Of a stretch of DNA of 64,000 nt, positions 1 to 12,405 are shown one piece after another. Position 1 is the stretch's first letter. Every line of letters starts with the position of its first letter. Both the position numbers and the translations under genes were made by a program. Source of the stretch: Labia minor (Eukaryota; Arthropoda; Insecta; Dermaptera; Spongiphoridae); the NCBI GenBank assembly GCA_963082975.1, contig OY720344.1, positions 62,896,546-62,960,545 of the forward strand, in the 5' to 3' direction. Below the pieces are notes generated by a model. That model was not told where the DNA came from. It saw only the letters and a list, made by a program, of their open reading frames with translations, and did no database searches.

Positions 1-1948
1 TTAGTATTGTGCCTAAAGAGTAAAATAGAAAAAGAAGCCGTATAGATCATTTCTAAACTTTAAATTCCATATTTAATAGTGGTAATCGTATATATAATTT
101 TAAGTTAGGTTTTAATTCAGGAACATCTGTCGTTAAAAAACAGGTAGCAAAATAATTACCTATATGCCTTAAATAATTTCCCTTTAAAATAAAATATTAA
201 AAATTATTTCAAATTTAAAAACATTTTACAAAATCCATTATACTTACATAAATTATCATATAATAATGGAAAAACTAGTAATAATAATATTAAAAACAAA
301 CATTGTCTTTAATAATAAAACTTGATTTTTGATAATCACAAAGATATCACATATACTATGTTCGTTATATAAATAAAGATTAAAAGATACATACTTATTA
401 AAAAAAAATATTACATATAAGTAATATTATACAATTTTTTATATATATAAAAATAAAAAAAAATTAATTTTTTTTTATATTGTAATAAAATTTCGAAATA
501 ATTATATTTTAATAACGAAATGGTAGTTTTAGACATTTTATCTCAACGTCATCTCACTTAATTTTATTTCATAATTAATTTAATTAAGAAAACTTAATGA
601 GAAAATTACTTTTAATTATATTCCCTGAATAATTATATTAAATTATATGTAAAGGCATAACGTCTTACTAGCTGTGGATATAATATATATTCATCGATAT
701 CTCTCATTTTTTTTTAATCTACTATATAACTATATTAATAAGATTTAAATTAGTGTATATAATTATAACAACAGCTTCAAGTTTTCCTTGTACTTTTATA
801 TAGCTATATATATGTTTTATGTAAAAAGTAATTATAGAAAAATTCTGCAATTATCTTGATTGGAGTTAAATTAAGATTAAAAAAAAAATGGAAACAGGAA
901 TTTTATGAAATGTTAAGAAAAAATACTAAAATAATAATATTAAAAATAATAATTCTTTTGCGCTTTAATCGAGGTAATAATTAATTATTAGTTTTAGTTT
1001 TATTTTTATTTTATTATATTTTTTTTTTTTTTTTGAATTTTCAATCAGCTATTTGAAATTATAATTAAAGTAGATGATTATAAGAAAAAAAAACTTGATC
1101 TTTGCATAAAATTAAATACATAATTAGATGATGAAAGTAGACAACAGAGAAACCAAGAACGAAGATGCGAGAAATATTTAAGGAATTTCAACTTGTAGAA
1201 ATATGTAAACGCATTTCAAAATGTGTTGTTTTTGTTGTTGTTCTTCTTTCTTTGCTCTTTATGTTGTTAAATAGTTTTGTGTTATGCATTTGTATTACTT
1301 AGATCGATAATAATATATATATATAAGTATATAATTTATTTTCTCGGATCATATAAATATATATAAAATTCCTTTATAAATATTTTATTAAATTAAAAAA
1401 AAATAACTAAATCGTGACCCTATTATAATTTTCTTGAAATCGAGACAAATATCATTTAATCAATAGTGAAATCTACAAAATTACAAATGAGTCATATCAA
1501 TTACAATGAGATTAGTTAAAAGTCTTATATTCATTCTGGATTCAACGACCATCCTATTTATTTAGGGTTTGCGGCCTACTGGATCCTACTCGTTATCCTT
1601 AATTTTTAATAAGTCAATTAAATGAAGAAAAACAATAATTTTTTATTTTTTCCATGTTTAATTATCATTTAATATAAATTGAAATTGAAATAATTTATTT
1701 TGTTTTATCATATTTTCATATTAATAAAAATAAAAATTATTTTATAAATTAATTAATTATGTTATAATATTTATTTTAGATCTTAAATTTGGAAAAAAAA
1801 ATATAAATAAACATTTTAATAGATTTAATTGTATATAAATAGACAATTAAAATAAAAAACAAAAAATATAAATAAAGATAATTGTATTTAGCCAATTAAA
1901 TATTCTTGTTTTCTTAATATTTATACCGGGATAGGATCTTTTTACCGA
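1..1948. other. AT-rich non-coding DNA
   Basis: No reading frame or RNA gene is recognisable. The stretch is dominated by A/T runs and short TA repeats. A slightly GC-richer patch near 1545-1600 (with GGATCCTACTCG) has no coding signal. Confidence 0.6.
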
Positions 1949-2561
1949 CCGACAATAGTAAGGGAGGTATTGTTTTCACACCAAATTTCACATGTGGAGA
2001 TTTTTACATATTTCCACGAATCATGCATTTTCTTAACAGAAAAAAGTATTTTTAGCATGATGTCTGTCCGTCCGTATAGATGTGTACAGCTTGAACGGCT
2101 CAACGGATTTTGATGAAATTTGGTATATTTACTTAATGCATCAGTGGGATGAATTGATCAACTTTTCGTGCAAATCCGGAAACCGGAAGTGGTAGTATTA
2201 GCGATCGACGATAGGAAGGGAAGGGTTATTTTCACACCAAATTTCACATGAGGAGATTTTTTACATATCATCACGAATCTTTCACTTTGTATTGATTTTA
2301 TACTCGAGAAAAATCAACTTTATTAGTTTTTTCTTAATTTAAAATTATATGACGTCATCCAGCCATTCATGACGTCACAGCCTGGTCTTACATATATATT
2401 ATAAATAAAATAAAATTAAAAATATTTATGTTATGTCCATATCTGTTTTATTATTACATTAATAGATATATAAAAATTATTTGAAATTGTTTCTGTAGCT
2501 GGAAATTAATTTGGGTCAAACCGTCGGTCGGTTCGGACCTGGCCACAGGTCAACTTATTTT
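1949..2561 (+). repeat. Interspersed repeat family E, copy 1 (rearranged)
   Basis: This copy shares its right-hand ~360 bp with 22075-22432, from a head reading 'aagggaggtattg...cacaccaaatttcacat' to a tail reading 'ggccacaggtcaactta'. The head occurs twice here, at about 1960 and again at about 2215. Between the two heads is a 'gtccgtccgtat...cggctcaacggattttgatgaaatttgg' segment of a kind common in animal transposons. Two perfect TGACGTCA octamers lie at 2350-2357 and 2370-2377. No protein is encoded and I could not assign a transposon class. Confidence 0.7.
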
Positions 2562-4639
2562 GATTTGCCTTGAAAAAATAAACAATATAAATAAATATAA
2601 TATGTACAATAACGAAAAAATTTAAATACAAACACAACTACATTAAATATAGATATATTTATAAAACTGATATATATATTTAAATTTAAGAATGATTTTG
2701 CTACTTTGATAATTTTATCATCCAGGCGAAATTTTCCATATATATATGGATATACATATGAGGCATGAAAATTGTTTGAGGAAGCTAAAATTATAAATTA
2801 TAAATGGAGTGTGAATTAGTGTCAAATCCTAAATTTTTTCTACTTTTTTATTATTTTTATCCTACAAGATAAATCATATAACAAGCTCCAGAATTCAATA
2901 ATTTATAATTTCCATAAATATCTAAATTTATTAATTCATTGTTTATTTATGTTTTTAGCTTTTTTTCCTATTAAGGCAAAATTTTAATTTAAGGGTGTGT
3001 CAAAATAAATACTTAAGTGTAAATGAAATGAATGAATGTTAGAATGGATGAATACCTTGGAAGTTATTGTCTGGATGATTAAATCCTTGTCACGAAACTA
3101 ATAAGAGATTCATTTCCATATAAAATGAATTTCTTATTAAAAATGTATATTTAACACTTTGAGAAAAGCTAAAAGCATCTGAAATAAATAAACTCTCACA
3201 TATCCATTGTTTTTTGTTTTTTTTTTTGTTTTTTTTTTTGCTTTTTTTTGTTTTTTATTTTTCTATCATTTGACATCCAAAATCGAACTTAGTGACCACT
3301 ATCAGAGCAATGAATCGTTTATTTTATTTATTTATTTATTTATTCATTTTTTTTAAATAGAATTTGTCCAACATGATTAAATAATCAGCCAAGGTATATA
3401 AATACATTTGTATACATGCATTACTATGACCCAACCTTTTCCTTCTCTTTATTTCTCTATTGAATAACAGATGGTCGTTCGTGGCGAGTGTAGGTGGTGG
3501 CTTCTGCTCCTGTTGCTACTGCTATTGCTACTGATTTGAATAAGTTTAAATGCCTTTTAAAGTCTTGCATATTACCTTCACAGAAGGCACCTGAAAAGAC
3601 AGACAGACAGACAGATAGATAGACAAATTCAAAGAGAGAGAGAGAGTTGATGCGTCATTGCTTATAACGTGCCTTTGGAACTAATTTAAAATATGGTAGC
3701 TGTTGGCTGTCTCTCTTTTATATCTAAGCGCTGGATAAAAAGTTCTCATTAATAGTTTAGAAGAAAAAAAAACAGAAAAATTAAACACAAATTGTCATTG
3801 AAGGATTAGACAACATGATAACCAGTTTGAAATTTGAAATAATAATAATAATAATAAATCTATCATCATATATACAGACAAAGAACGTCTAAAATAATAT
3901 AATTTATTAAAATTTATTATAAATTATTAATAAATGAACTGTTTTACAAGTGAGGATAAAAATAATTATAACAATTGGAAATTATATAAATAAATAAATA
4001 CAAATGCTATAAATAATTAATTAAATTTATTTGTAATTATTTCAATATTTAAAATAAAAATAAAAAAAAATCCTAAACTTCTAAATGGCTTCATGGATCT
4101 TAATGATTCGGGTATTATTGTTGATCCAATGATAAGGTATAAGGTTCAAAAATTTTAAAAAAATTGATTCGTTCCAAAGCTATGGCCAAAAAACCGACCC
4201 AACACATGTGGCGCCTCTGGTGGCTCAGTTAAGAAGTTGACACTCAATATAAAATTAACTATTTTAGAAATTACCAAACAAAGAATGTTTATAATAATAT
4301 TTAAATTTTTATTTTAAGTTGCATATTCTATAAGATTAAAAGTGAAATTAAATTAAAATGATTATTTCTCGTTTTGTTACTTTGTATTCGTTGTAAATAT
4401 CACTAAAAAGTAGTAGTAAGAATTTATAAGGGAGCCCATTTTATTTATTTTTATTACATATTTTTTTTAGCAAAGATGTCCTATGATGATATAAATTAAA
4501 CATTGTTTTATTAAACAATGTTCATTTTTCTGAGGACATCTATACAAAAATTTTCATAAAATAAAAGAACGTGTTGTCATTATTAATGTGGCATATAGAC
4601 ACAAATAAGATATGCTACTTAAAAGTGATCAATAAAGGA
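2562..4639. other. AT-rich non-coding DNA with microsatellites
   Basis: This stretch holds T/G-rich runs near 3205-3260, a (TTTA)n tract near 3320, a GACA/GATA tract followed by GA repeats at 3597-3650 and an (AAT)n tract near 3840. The patch at 3475-3535 is CAG/CTG-like and could be read on either strand, with no start or splice context. No gene is seen. Confidence 0.55.
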
Positions 4640-4783
4640 GTTATATACACTGAACCCCGTCGTGGATATGAATATTTTAATAATCTGATTGAATTAAAAT
4701 GAATTAAAACCTTTCGCATATAGACTTGCAGCAAATTACTATGTATTACATTGGGGGTACAGTGGGAGAGCCTGAAAAGCTAG
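4640..4783 (+). mobile_element. Probable Helitron 3' end, degenerate
   Basis: The segment around 'ctatgta..ac..gggggtaca' ending in CTAG followed by T (CTAG at 4780-4783) matches the 3' end of the Helitron at 56233-58095. The GC hairpin present in that copy (58040-58054) is missing here, and no matching 5' TC end was found upstream. I read it as a decayed solo 3' terminus. Helitrons end in CTRR and insert between A and T. Confidence 0.4.
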
Positions 4784-6199
4784 TTTCAATTATTTTAATA
4801 AAATTCTATTATTAAATTTTTTTCATTGAAAAATTATCAATCTGTATATTTGTTATTAATCATATTGTCTATTTCCAGAATTTAGGAAATTATTATTCTT
4901 TCTCCTTTTCTTTTCTCTTCTACCTTTTTAAAAGAAACATTTCTTATTTCATTTCATTTAAAACTATAATTTTTTTTCTGAGTGATTAAAAATACTTTTA
5001 CAAAAATTATGTGGAGGTGGTGAAGGTGGACTGAATATTTTGCGGTCTCCTTTTTATATTCGTTTTGGAACATGAAAAAAATAGAAGAAAGATCTAGATC
5101 GGTCATCAACTCCTTCTTATCCCCTCCCCTCTCCCTCATACCTTTCTCACCCCTCTCTAGATTATTGACCAGAAAAGTCGTTGATGATGATCGTAATCAC
5201 CTTTATCAATCCAAATATATATATATTTCTAGTTCTTTCTTTCATTCTTCCTTTTTTATCCTCCACTCCTCCATCCACCTACAAAATAAAAGAAGAAAGA
5301 AAAACTGTGTGGAGGAGGGGCTCAGGCATCATTAGAAGATGACAAAGATTTTAATTATATATAAAAACCATCAAGAATTTTTTTTTATCCGCTTTTAAAC
5401 TTCCAATATAAAAGATGTAATTTTTCATCAGTCACTTTAATTATATGTATTATTAATATATATCTCTAGAGGTGGTAGAGTAATTGGTGTTGCTTTCGGA
5501 TAAGAAAAAAAAACATAAACTAGAGAAAGAATGAAAAAAGCATCATAAAGAAGAATAGCAAAGTATGTGGGAGAGAGGAGAGTAATAATATTATTATAGT
5601 AAAGTTAACGAATAGGGAAAAAAAAATTCAATGTAGCGGACTAAAAATTATTAAAAAGGGTATAAATATATATAATACTTTTAATTAATTAATTAATTAA
5701 TCTATTAATATACTAAGTTGAGAAAAAGGTTTATTTTTAGATATAAAATTTTTTCGGAGTTAAACCTTTATAATATTTATTTAATATGGTTTTTGAGCCA
5801 ATTTTTAGTTTATTAGAACCATTATGAGGATCGTTATTCAATTTTTCCCTAATAGTTTCTCCTCTTTAATCGTTGGAATTCACAGTGGAGTAAATTTTTC
5901 TTATCGAATCTTGTTTATTCTTATAAACTCAAAACTTTTTTTTTAGAAATTTACTATGAAATTTTTTGAAGTATTTTAAAAGTCTATCTGTGCCCTTTAC
6001 TCCCCCACCGCGTCCCTGACCTTGAATTATTCATATTTGTATGTAATGTGGGGTGAGAAAAAAAGATATAATTTTTTTCTTAATATTATTATTAATATTA
6101 CAATTGATATTTTACACACTGCAATTATTTTGTGGACCTAGTTCTTATTTCGGAATTGAAAATTGAAAAATATTTTCATACCGGTATTATTATACTTTT
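4784..6199. other. AT-rich non-coding DNA
   Basis: The stretch includes a C/T-rich patch at 5110-5290 and a TTAA tract near 5685-5700. The open frames in it are low-complexity and unconvincing. Confidence 0.55.
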
Positions 6200-8196
6200 T
6201 TATATATATTTATATCTATCTCTGTGACTCTTCGGAACTCGAAACTTCTTGGCCGCAGCAACCACACCCCTCCAAGTATTCCTATTCTGAGCCACTTCCT
6301 TCCAGTCCCTATCCTCTCACATCCTTTCCCACATTATCCGCCCACCGTGTCCTTGGTCTTCCAAGAGGACGTTTCCCACTCGGTCTCCCTACCTATATAT
6401 TTTTTGCCATTCTATCTTCTTCCATTCTAGCCACGTGTCCTGTACACCGTAGTCTTCTCTATTTTATAATTCTAACTATATCTGGAGATGGATAGATGTC
6501 ATGCAATTCCTCGTTATGCAATCTTCGCCATTCCCCAGTGACCTCATCTTTCTTTGGCCCATAAATGCTTCGAAGAATCCTATTCTCAAATACTCTAAAT
6601 CTAATCTCGTCACCTAAGGTCATAGACCATGCCTCACATCCATATAATATAACACAATAATTGTCTTATATATTTTAACTTTTATCCCCTTTGATAATAA
6701 TTTTGATGCGATAAGCCCCTTTATTGCATGATACCAGGCGTTTCCCTATTGTAACCTCGCTTTAAACTCATCTCGAATATTATTATCTTTCGTTATCACA
6801 GAATCTAAGTATTTAAATTTTTCTACATTTTCAAATTCTATATCTAGTATATTAAGATTTTGTGTGTTAATACTATTCCTCTCTGTTACTAAATACTTTG
6901 TCTTAGCATTATTAATTTCTAGTCCCACCTCTTTTCCTGCTTCAATTAATTTTTCTAGATTATCTATAATTGCAATTGCCGAATCTCCTATTATATTTAA
7001 GTCGTCTGCGTAACCTAATACTTGAATTTTTTTTTAATTCTATTCCGTTTGATTTTTCCCCAATTTGTCTAATTACATATTCCAGAACTAAATTAAATAA
7101 AATTGGTGATAATGCGTCTCCTTGTTTTAACCCATTTCGAATTTCGAAAGTTTCTGACTATTGATTCCCGCATCTTACTCTTCCTTTACTACCTACAAGA
7201 GAAATTTGAATCATACTTACTAATTGTTTTGGAATTTCCATTAAAATCAAGATTTGAAAAAGTTTTTTCCGGTCTTGTAAAATCTACAAAAATTTGGTGA
7301 ACAGAGATTTTGAATTGGCGTTTTTTGTCTAATATCTGTCCCCCTGTAATTATTGCAGTTGGTTCTATTTCCTTTCTTAAAGAGTGGGATAATAACTGCC
7401 TCCTGCCATTCTAAAGGAATCTCTTACTTAAGCCAGATCGAAAGAACTAATTTATGCATACACACTACTAAAGGTTTTCCTGCATATTTTAATAATTCTG
7501 CTGAAATCTCATCCATTTCCGCTGCTTTATTATTTTTGAAATTTCCTATTATCATTTCTACCTCCTGTAACGTAGGGTCTTCGAGATTAATTTCTGCTGA
7601 GTCTACCGTTAAGGTTTCAGATCTATTACCTAGATTAGAATTTAATAATTTTTAAAAAAAGTTCCTCCATATATTTTTAATATCGCCCGCGTCTGTTTTT
7701 AAATTATTATTAGCATCTCTAATTAAGTCTAACCGTGCCTGATAACCCTTTTTAATATTTTTAATTTCCATGTATAGATCTCTACTACTCTTGATGCGGT
7801 TACTTTCTTCTATTTTTAATATATTATTTTTTAGGCTTTTTCTTTTTTTGTTCCTAGTGATTTTCATCACTATTTTCCTGCTATTAATATACTCCAATCT
7901 ATCTTCTTCGCGTTTACTATTAACTCATTGTAATTTAGCTTTTTTCTAACCTCTATTACTTCTAAACATTCCTCATCGAAACATGGTTTAGGTTTTTTGT
8001 TATTCTTAAAACCTATACTACTTGAAGCAGCCATTTTAACATTTGTTTTTATTTTTTCCCATAATTCTTCCGGATCCTTCACCTCGTCATTCCCTTCAAG
8101 GATTAAACTATTAAATCTATTTATGATTTCGACCTGATATTTTAATTTATGTTCCTCATTTTTAAAATTATCTAATTTGATTAATTTCACCTAACT
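6200..8196 (-). pseudogene. 5'-truncated, broken APE-type LINE (family L1)
   Basis: Read on the minus strand this is one retrotransposon copy. It begins at about 8196 inside the linker between endonuclease and reverse transcriptase and ends in a 3' tail of the form AGATAGATA at about 6210. Frames carry LINE-like peptides in order: LDNFKNEEHKLKYQ (8100s), CFDEECLEVIEVRKK (7950-8000), the RT motif NNYRG (about 7340), GLKQGDALSPILFNLVLEY (7075-7140), the catalytic YADDLNIIGDS (6975-7010), KFKYLDSVITKDNNI (6780-6840), and the family's usual 3' end with GRPRTRW and VVAAARNFRV-like peptides (6230-6380). The YADD box is intact, but stops and frameshifts break the frame repeatedly. At least six other fragments of the family lie in the window. 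I cannot assign the clade with confidence. Confidence 0.85.
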
Positions 8197-11129
8197 TTTA
8201 TATATTTATAAATTATATAAATAGTTTGTTATTACAAAAGTCTGAAAATATATTTATTTTTGTATTTAATAATTTTTATATGTATAGTACTGAGTGTTTA
8301 AAATGATTTAAAACAAATACCAATATTTTAGAAATTTTTACTTTCAATATTATTATTATATTATTATAAGTTTATTTTAAAAAGTAAAACCCATTTATTT
8401 TTTAATAATTTAATAAAATTTGAAAATGTTATAAGTGCTTAAAATAATATATAAAATTGAGAATTGAAGAACTGTTTCTTATTTCAAATTTCATACAATG
8501 TTAGAAAATTGAAAATTATTATTTTGACTATACTATGGTAAAATGTCGGGTAATAATACCTTTTGTTGGTTGCTGCAATTCAGGGGTAACAAAAAAAGTT
8601 AAAAAATACAGTAATAATAATATTTCATTATTATTTTATTTATTTATTTTATAAATTTATTTTCGCCCATTCACAATGGAATTTCAATAAAATTTATCCC
8701 AAACTTTTCTTACTTAAAATAAAAAATCTAAATTTCTATCTCTCTCTCCATATCAATATTAATTAATTTTAATTTCTTGGTGGATTCAACATAAAAGATT
8801 TAAAAATGGCTAGTGTGATTTCTACATCATTTTTTTTCCTTATTTCTTCAAAAATAAACTACAAATAATCTTTATTAATCAAAATTCTTATAAGATTTTT
8901 AAATAAAAATTATTAAGATTTAATTTATTGATAAACTTTATTTTATAAATTTAATCCAAATGACTAGCGTTTCGTAGGTGTCTACCGCTCGAGGCTATTG
9001 CCCCCTCTACCCCTCTCGATAAGCTATTGTGTCAAAGAATATTTTATTTATATATAGTTAATCAGTAAACAAGGAAGACAAAATCTATATATAAATATAA
9101 ATATGGAAAATAATTTAATACTTAATTAAAATACAATAGTGGTATAAAATTTAATTTAATTTAATAACTATGAATACTATAGAAGAATTTTAAAATTAAA
9201 AAATGTATATTTATGTATGTGTATTGTGTTAATGGATATATATCTGGTGTTGCAATCGTTAGTACGATACGCATCACTTCATCGTTTGCCCTCCAGATCC
9301 ATTTATTCACATTATATATACTTTCTAAGTATCCTTAAGTATAATATGTGATCTGTATCGGCCGGCCCATTAGGTTCTTGTGGAATGTATGTGTGTGTGT
9401 GTATGGTGCTTGCTCGTTATCCCGTTCGCCCTCGTGACAGCCTCTCTTTGCTAGGAGGTAGGAGTGCTGGCGCGGCAATTAACGTGATATCGACCCTCAT
9501 TATGTAGTCGGAATCTTTTTGTATTGCACAGGGTACAAGTCAATGTGTGAATGTGTATGTGTGAGAAGATGTGTGTGTGTGCAAGAGAGAAAGAGAGAGA
9601 AAGAGTTGTGAGTCTATTTATAGGTACCTTTCCATTAAACTCTCTTTGAATGATTATTTATAATCTTTCACTGATTTATATACAATTAAATGTGCAATAG
9701 TAGAAACGTTAATGAAGGAATTCTTACAATGAACTTGAGTAATTAATTAAATATATATATATATATATAAATTATAATTGGAATGAAATATTATTTAATA
9801 TTATTCGATTGCACATTCAATCAATTTAAAATTAGATTGAAAATACCCTAAAAGTTTCCAAAAATTGCCAATTAAATAAAAGATTTAATTTATTCTTTTA
9901 CTATATATATTTGAATATATTATAAATCAATGTCATTCTACTTCAAAATAATTGACCTGCCATCTGAGGCAAAGCATTGCTTTTTAATATATTAACAGCC
10001 TTGTAAAAAAACAGAGTTAAAAAATAAACTTTTATAAAAAAAAACTAAATTAAATTTTTTTATATTGGCTATATTAAGTTCGATTTAAGATGTATATAGA
10101 TTAAACAAAATTAATATAATATATAGTAAAAAAAAATTATCAATAAAATTCAACAGGTTTTACTAAAAACTTTTTCTCAATGTTACTTATCCAAAAAAAA
10201 TCATTCAAGACATAAATTGTGATTAAATTTTTTCAAAGTTTTTTAATACATGCAGGGGAGTGGCAGAGTGTTGGGAATAGTAGAGAGAGTAATATAAGGA
10301 AGGGAGGGAAAAAAACAAACTTAAAACTTTAATATATCATTATTATTATTTATTAATAAAAAATATTATTAAATTTATTTTTATATTTTGCTAAATATTT
10401 TATTTTATATTTTATATCATAAATTAGTATTATCAAAAAATTGGGCGTCATATCAATAGGTAATAAATAGTACACAAAATCTATTTTAAAAATATAGATA
10501 TGTCCCTAAATTACAAATCATGTAAATATTCATGTCAATTGTAATTTTTTCATTGAATTATATTCTATTGGGAACAATAAAATAGTTTGGGGATGCCATG
10601 GACATTTTGAATAGTAAAGGAAAGATAAGATGCAAAAATCAAGCATCAGAAACATTTAAAATTCGAAATAACTTTATTTTATTTGATTTTGTATTGTGAT
10701 TAGACAAATTGAGGAATCGATTAAATTATATTAGGTTCTATAATAACGATAGACAATAAAATAAAAATAATTTAAATTGAGAGCAGAATAACATATGTAA
10801 AAGCCTTGATTTGGATAAAACCTTACTAATTCCTTTTTTAATTCTAAAGGACTTTCGACGATCACATCCAGATAATCTGTCAAACTTTAATAATTTTTTC
10901 TCGTAAACTAAAAGTGACTCAGAAAAATTGCATAAGGAAAGTTTCTTTGGAAATAAAAAAGAAATCCACTGGTAAAGTTTTATCTAAATCAATGACATGA
11001 CAATTAATCTGTACAATTACCTTTAAACCTTTAAAATTAATATTTTTCTAGTTATATTGTATAGAGAGAAGACGTGACTTTAGGGGACATGAAAAGTTTC
11101 ATATAATTTTAAAATAATAATGCTTCGAA
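8197..11129. other. AT-rich non-coding DNA with one GC-richer patch
   Basis: Nothing recognisable lies in most of this stretch. A patch at 9240-9530 is less AT-rich and contains short open frames on both strands, a GT microsatellite (9390-9405, 9540-9580) and GA repeats (9585-9605). I could not decide whether it is an exon, a promoter or a decayed repeat. Confidence 0.5.
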
Positions 11130-11365
11130 GATATAAGATGAGTTCACAAAGGAATAATAATATTTAAGAGTGAATTACAAATTACAAATTATTACATGTG
11201 GTTCGAATAGATGAAGAAAGGCTAGAGAGAAATTTATTTATAGAGACACAATTTAGAAGACAGTTAAGAGGGGGAAATAGGCCTATAGCACTCAAGGTTT
11301 ATAAGAGAATTGAGTGAACATGGGAATGGGATGTGGATAGAAAATGATAGAAATAAATGAAGAAA
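11130..11365 (+). pseudogene. Possible 3' remnant of a second LINE
   Basis: A frame near 11195-11330 reads HVVRIDEERLERNLF then RRQLRGGNRPIAL and TWEWDVDRK. This resembles the 'GHV.RMD..RL......GKR..GRP...W' end of many LINE ORF2 proteins. The frame is interrupted by stops and no tail or target duplication was found. It differs from family L1, so I treat it as a weak separate call. Confidence 0.3.
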
Positions 11366-11814
11366 TGTGGTGCTACTAAAATTATTATTATTTTATTGTA
11401 AACTTTAAACGAAAAATATAATTCTATTAATATAGAATTGTAATAAAAATTTTAATTTAAATCAAAATAAATTATCAAATTAGAAATAAATTAAGATAAA
11501 AATCTAAGATTAGATAATTCTATAGAAAAATATTTTTACAAAGAATGTGTGACTTGAGAATCTAAATAGTAATATCATATGAGATGGAAATTTTCTAGGT
11601 AGCTTATATAATAAATTTCCAAAGAATATTCTCGAGAAAATTTAAAATAATATTTGTTTTTAGCTTTACCTATATTGATTTTGGAATTGTATTTTTTATA
11701 TGATTATTATTTAACTTAAAAATTAATGAAAAAATTAAAGAAAAATTTTGGCGTGCAAAATCAGGACTATTAATAGTAGTCAAAAATGTAATATAAGTAA
11801 TGTATAACATGTAT
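11366..11814. other. AT-rich non-coding DNA
   Basis: Only A/T-rich sequence is visible. I see no gene or repeat. Confidence 0.5.
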
Positions 11815-12405
11815 ATATGTGTATGTAGACAAGATTAATCAAAAACGGTTTGAGCTAGAATCATAAAATTAGGTACACGGGCATTATTCAAAATTCGTAG
11901 TTTTGTATCAACTACTGAAAAATGTAGCATTCGGAAGAGGGTGATTGCCTACCACTTTTTGATTTTTTTTCCTCTAAACTGATCGTAAAAATAACAATAT
12001 AGGTTTAATAGTTTTTCACAAGATTAAAAATTGTATAAAACTGCTATATATAGAATTTGAGCTTGATTGAATCTCTGAAAGTACCGGAATTAACTTTTTA
12101 ACACGTTAACTGCAAATCACGCACCAGCACATGACTTGGTGCAATCAACAAAGAGCCAAACAAGCGCTGGTTTAATAAATATTATTTATTAATTTTAATT
12201 TATAATTTAATTAATTAATTAATTTTAATTTATAATTTAATTAATTAATTTTAATTTATAATTTAATTAATTAAATTTAATTTAAATATAATATATGTTA
12301 TTTAATCCAATTCAAATTGCGAGATAGTCGAGTGGAGACACTCCAGATTTTTTATTTTATTTTATTTTATTGTAATATATTTGAACTTAATTCATATATT
12401 TGTAT
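11815..12405 (+). repeat. Interspersed repeat family R, copy A
   Basis: This copy shares several blocks with 18978-19640 (inverted), 28602-28975 (inverted, partial) and 60595-61080 (same orientation). Shared blocks include 'cggtttgagctagaatcat', 'gcattattcaaaatt', 'ttgattttttt.ctctaaa' and 'caacaaagagccaaac'. Near its right end 'gcgagatagtcgagtgg' (12319-12335) resembles the first part of a leucine-type tRNA, including box A. In this copy the AT-rich middle contains a tandem expansion of a TTTTAATTTATAATTTAATTAAT-like unit (12190-12270). It carries no protein. It could be a SINE-like or DNA-transposon-derived family. Confidence 0.75.

Noticed and set aside
1575-1940. Terminal repeats around GGATCC...GTTATCC and GGGATAGGATC
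   Set aside because: The match is too short and gapped to support an element.
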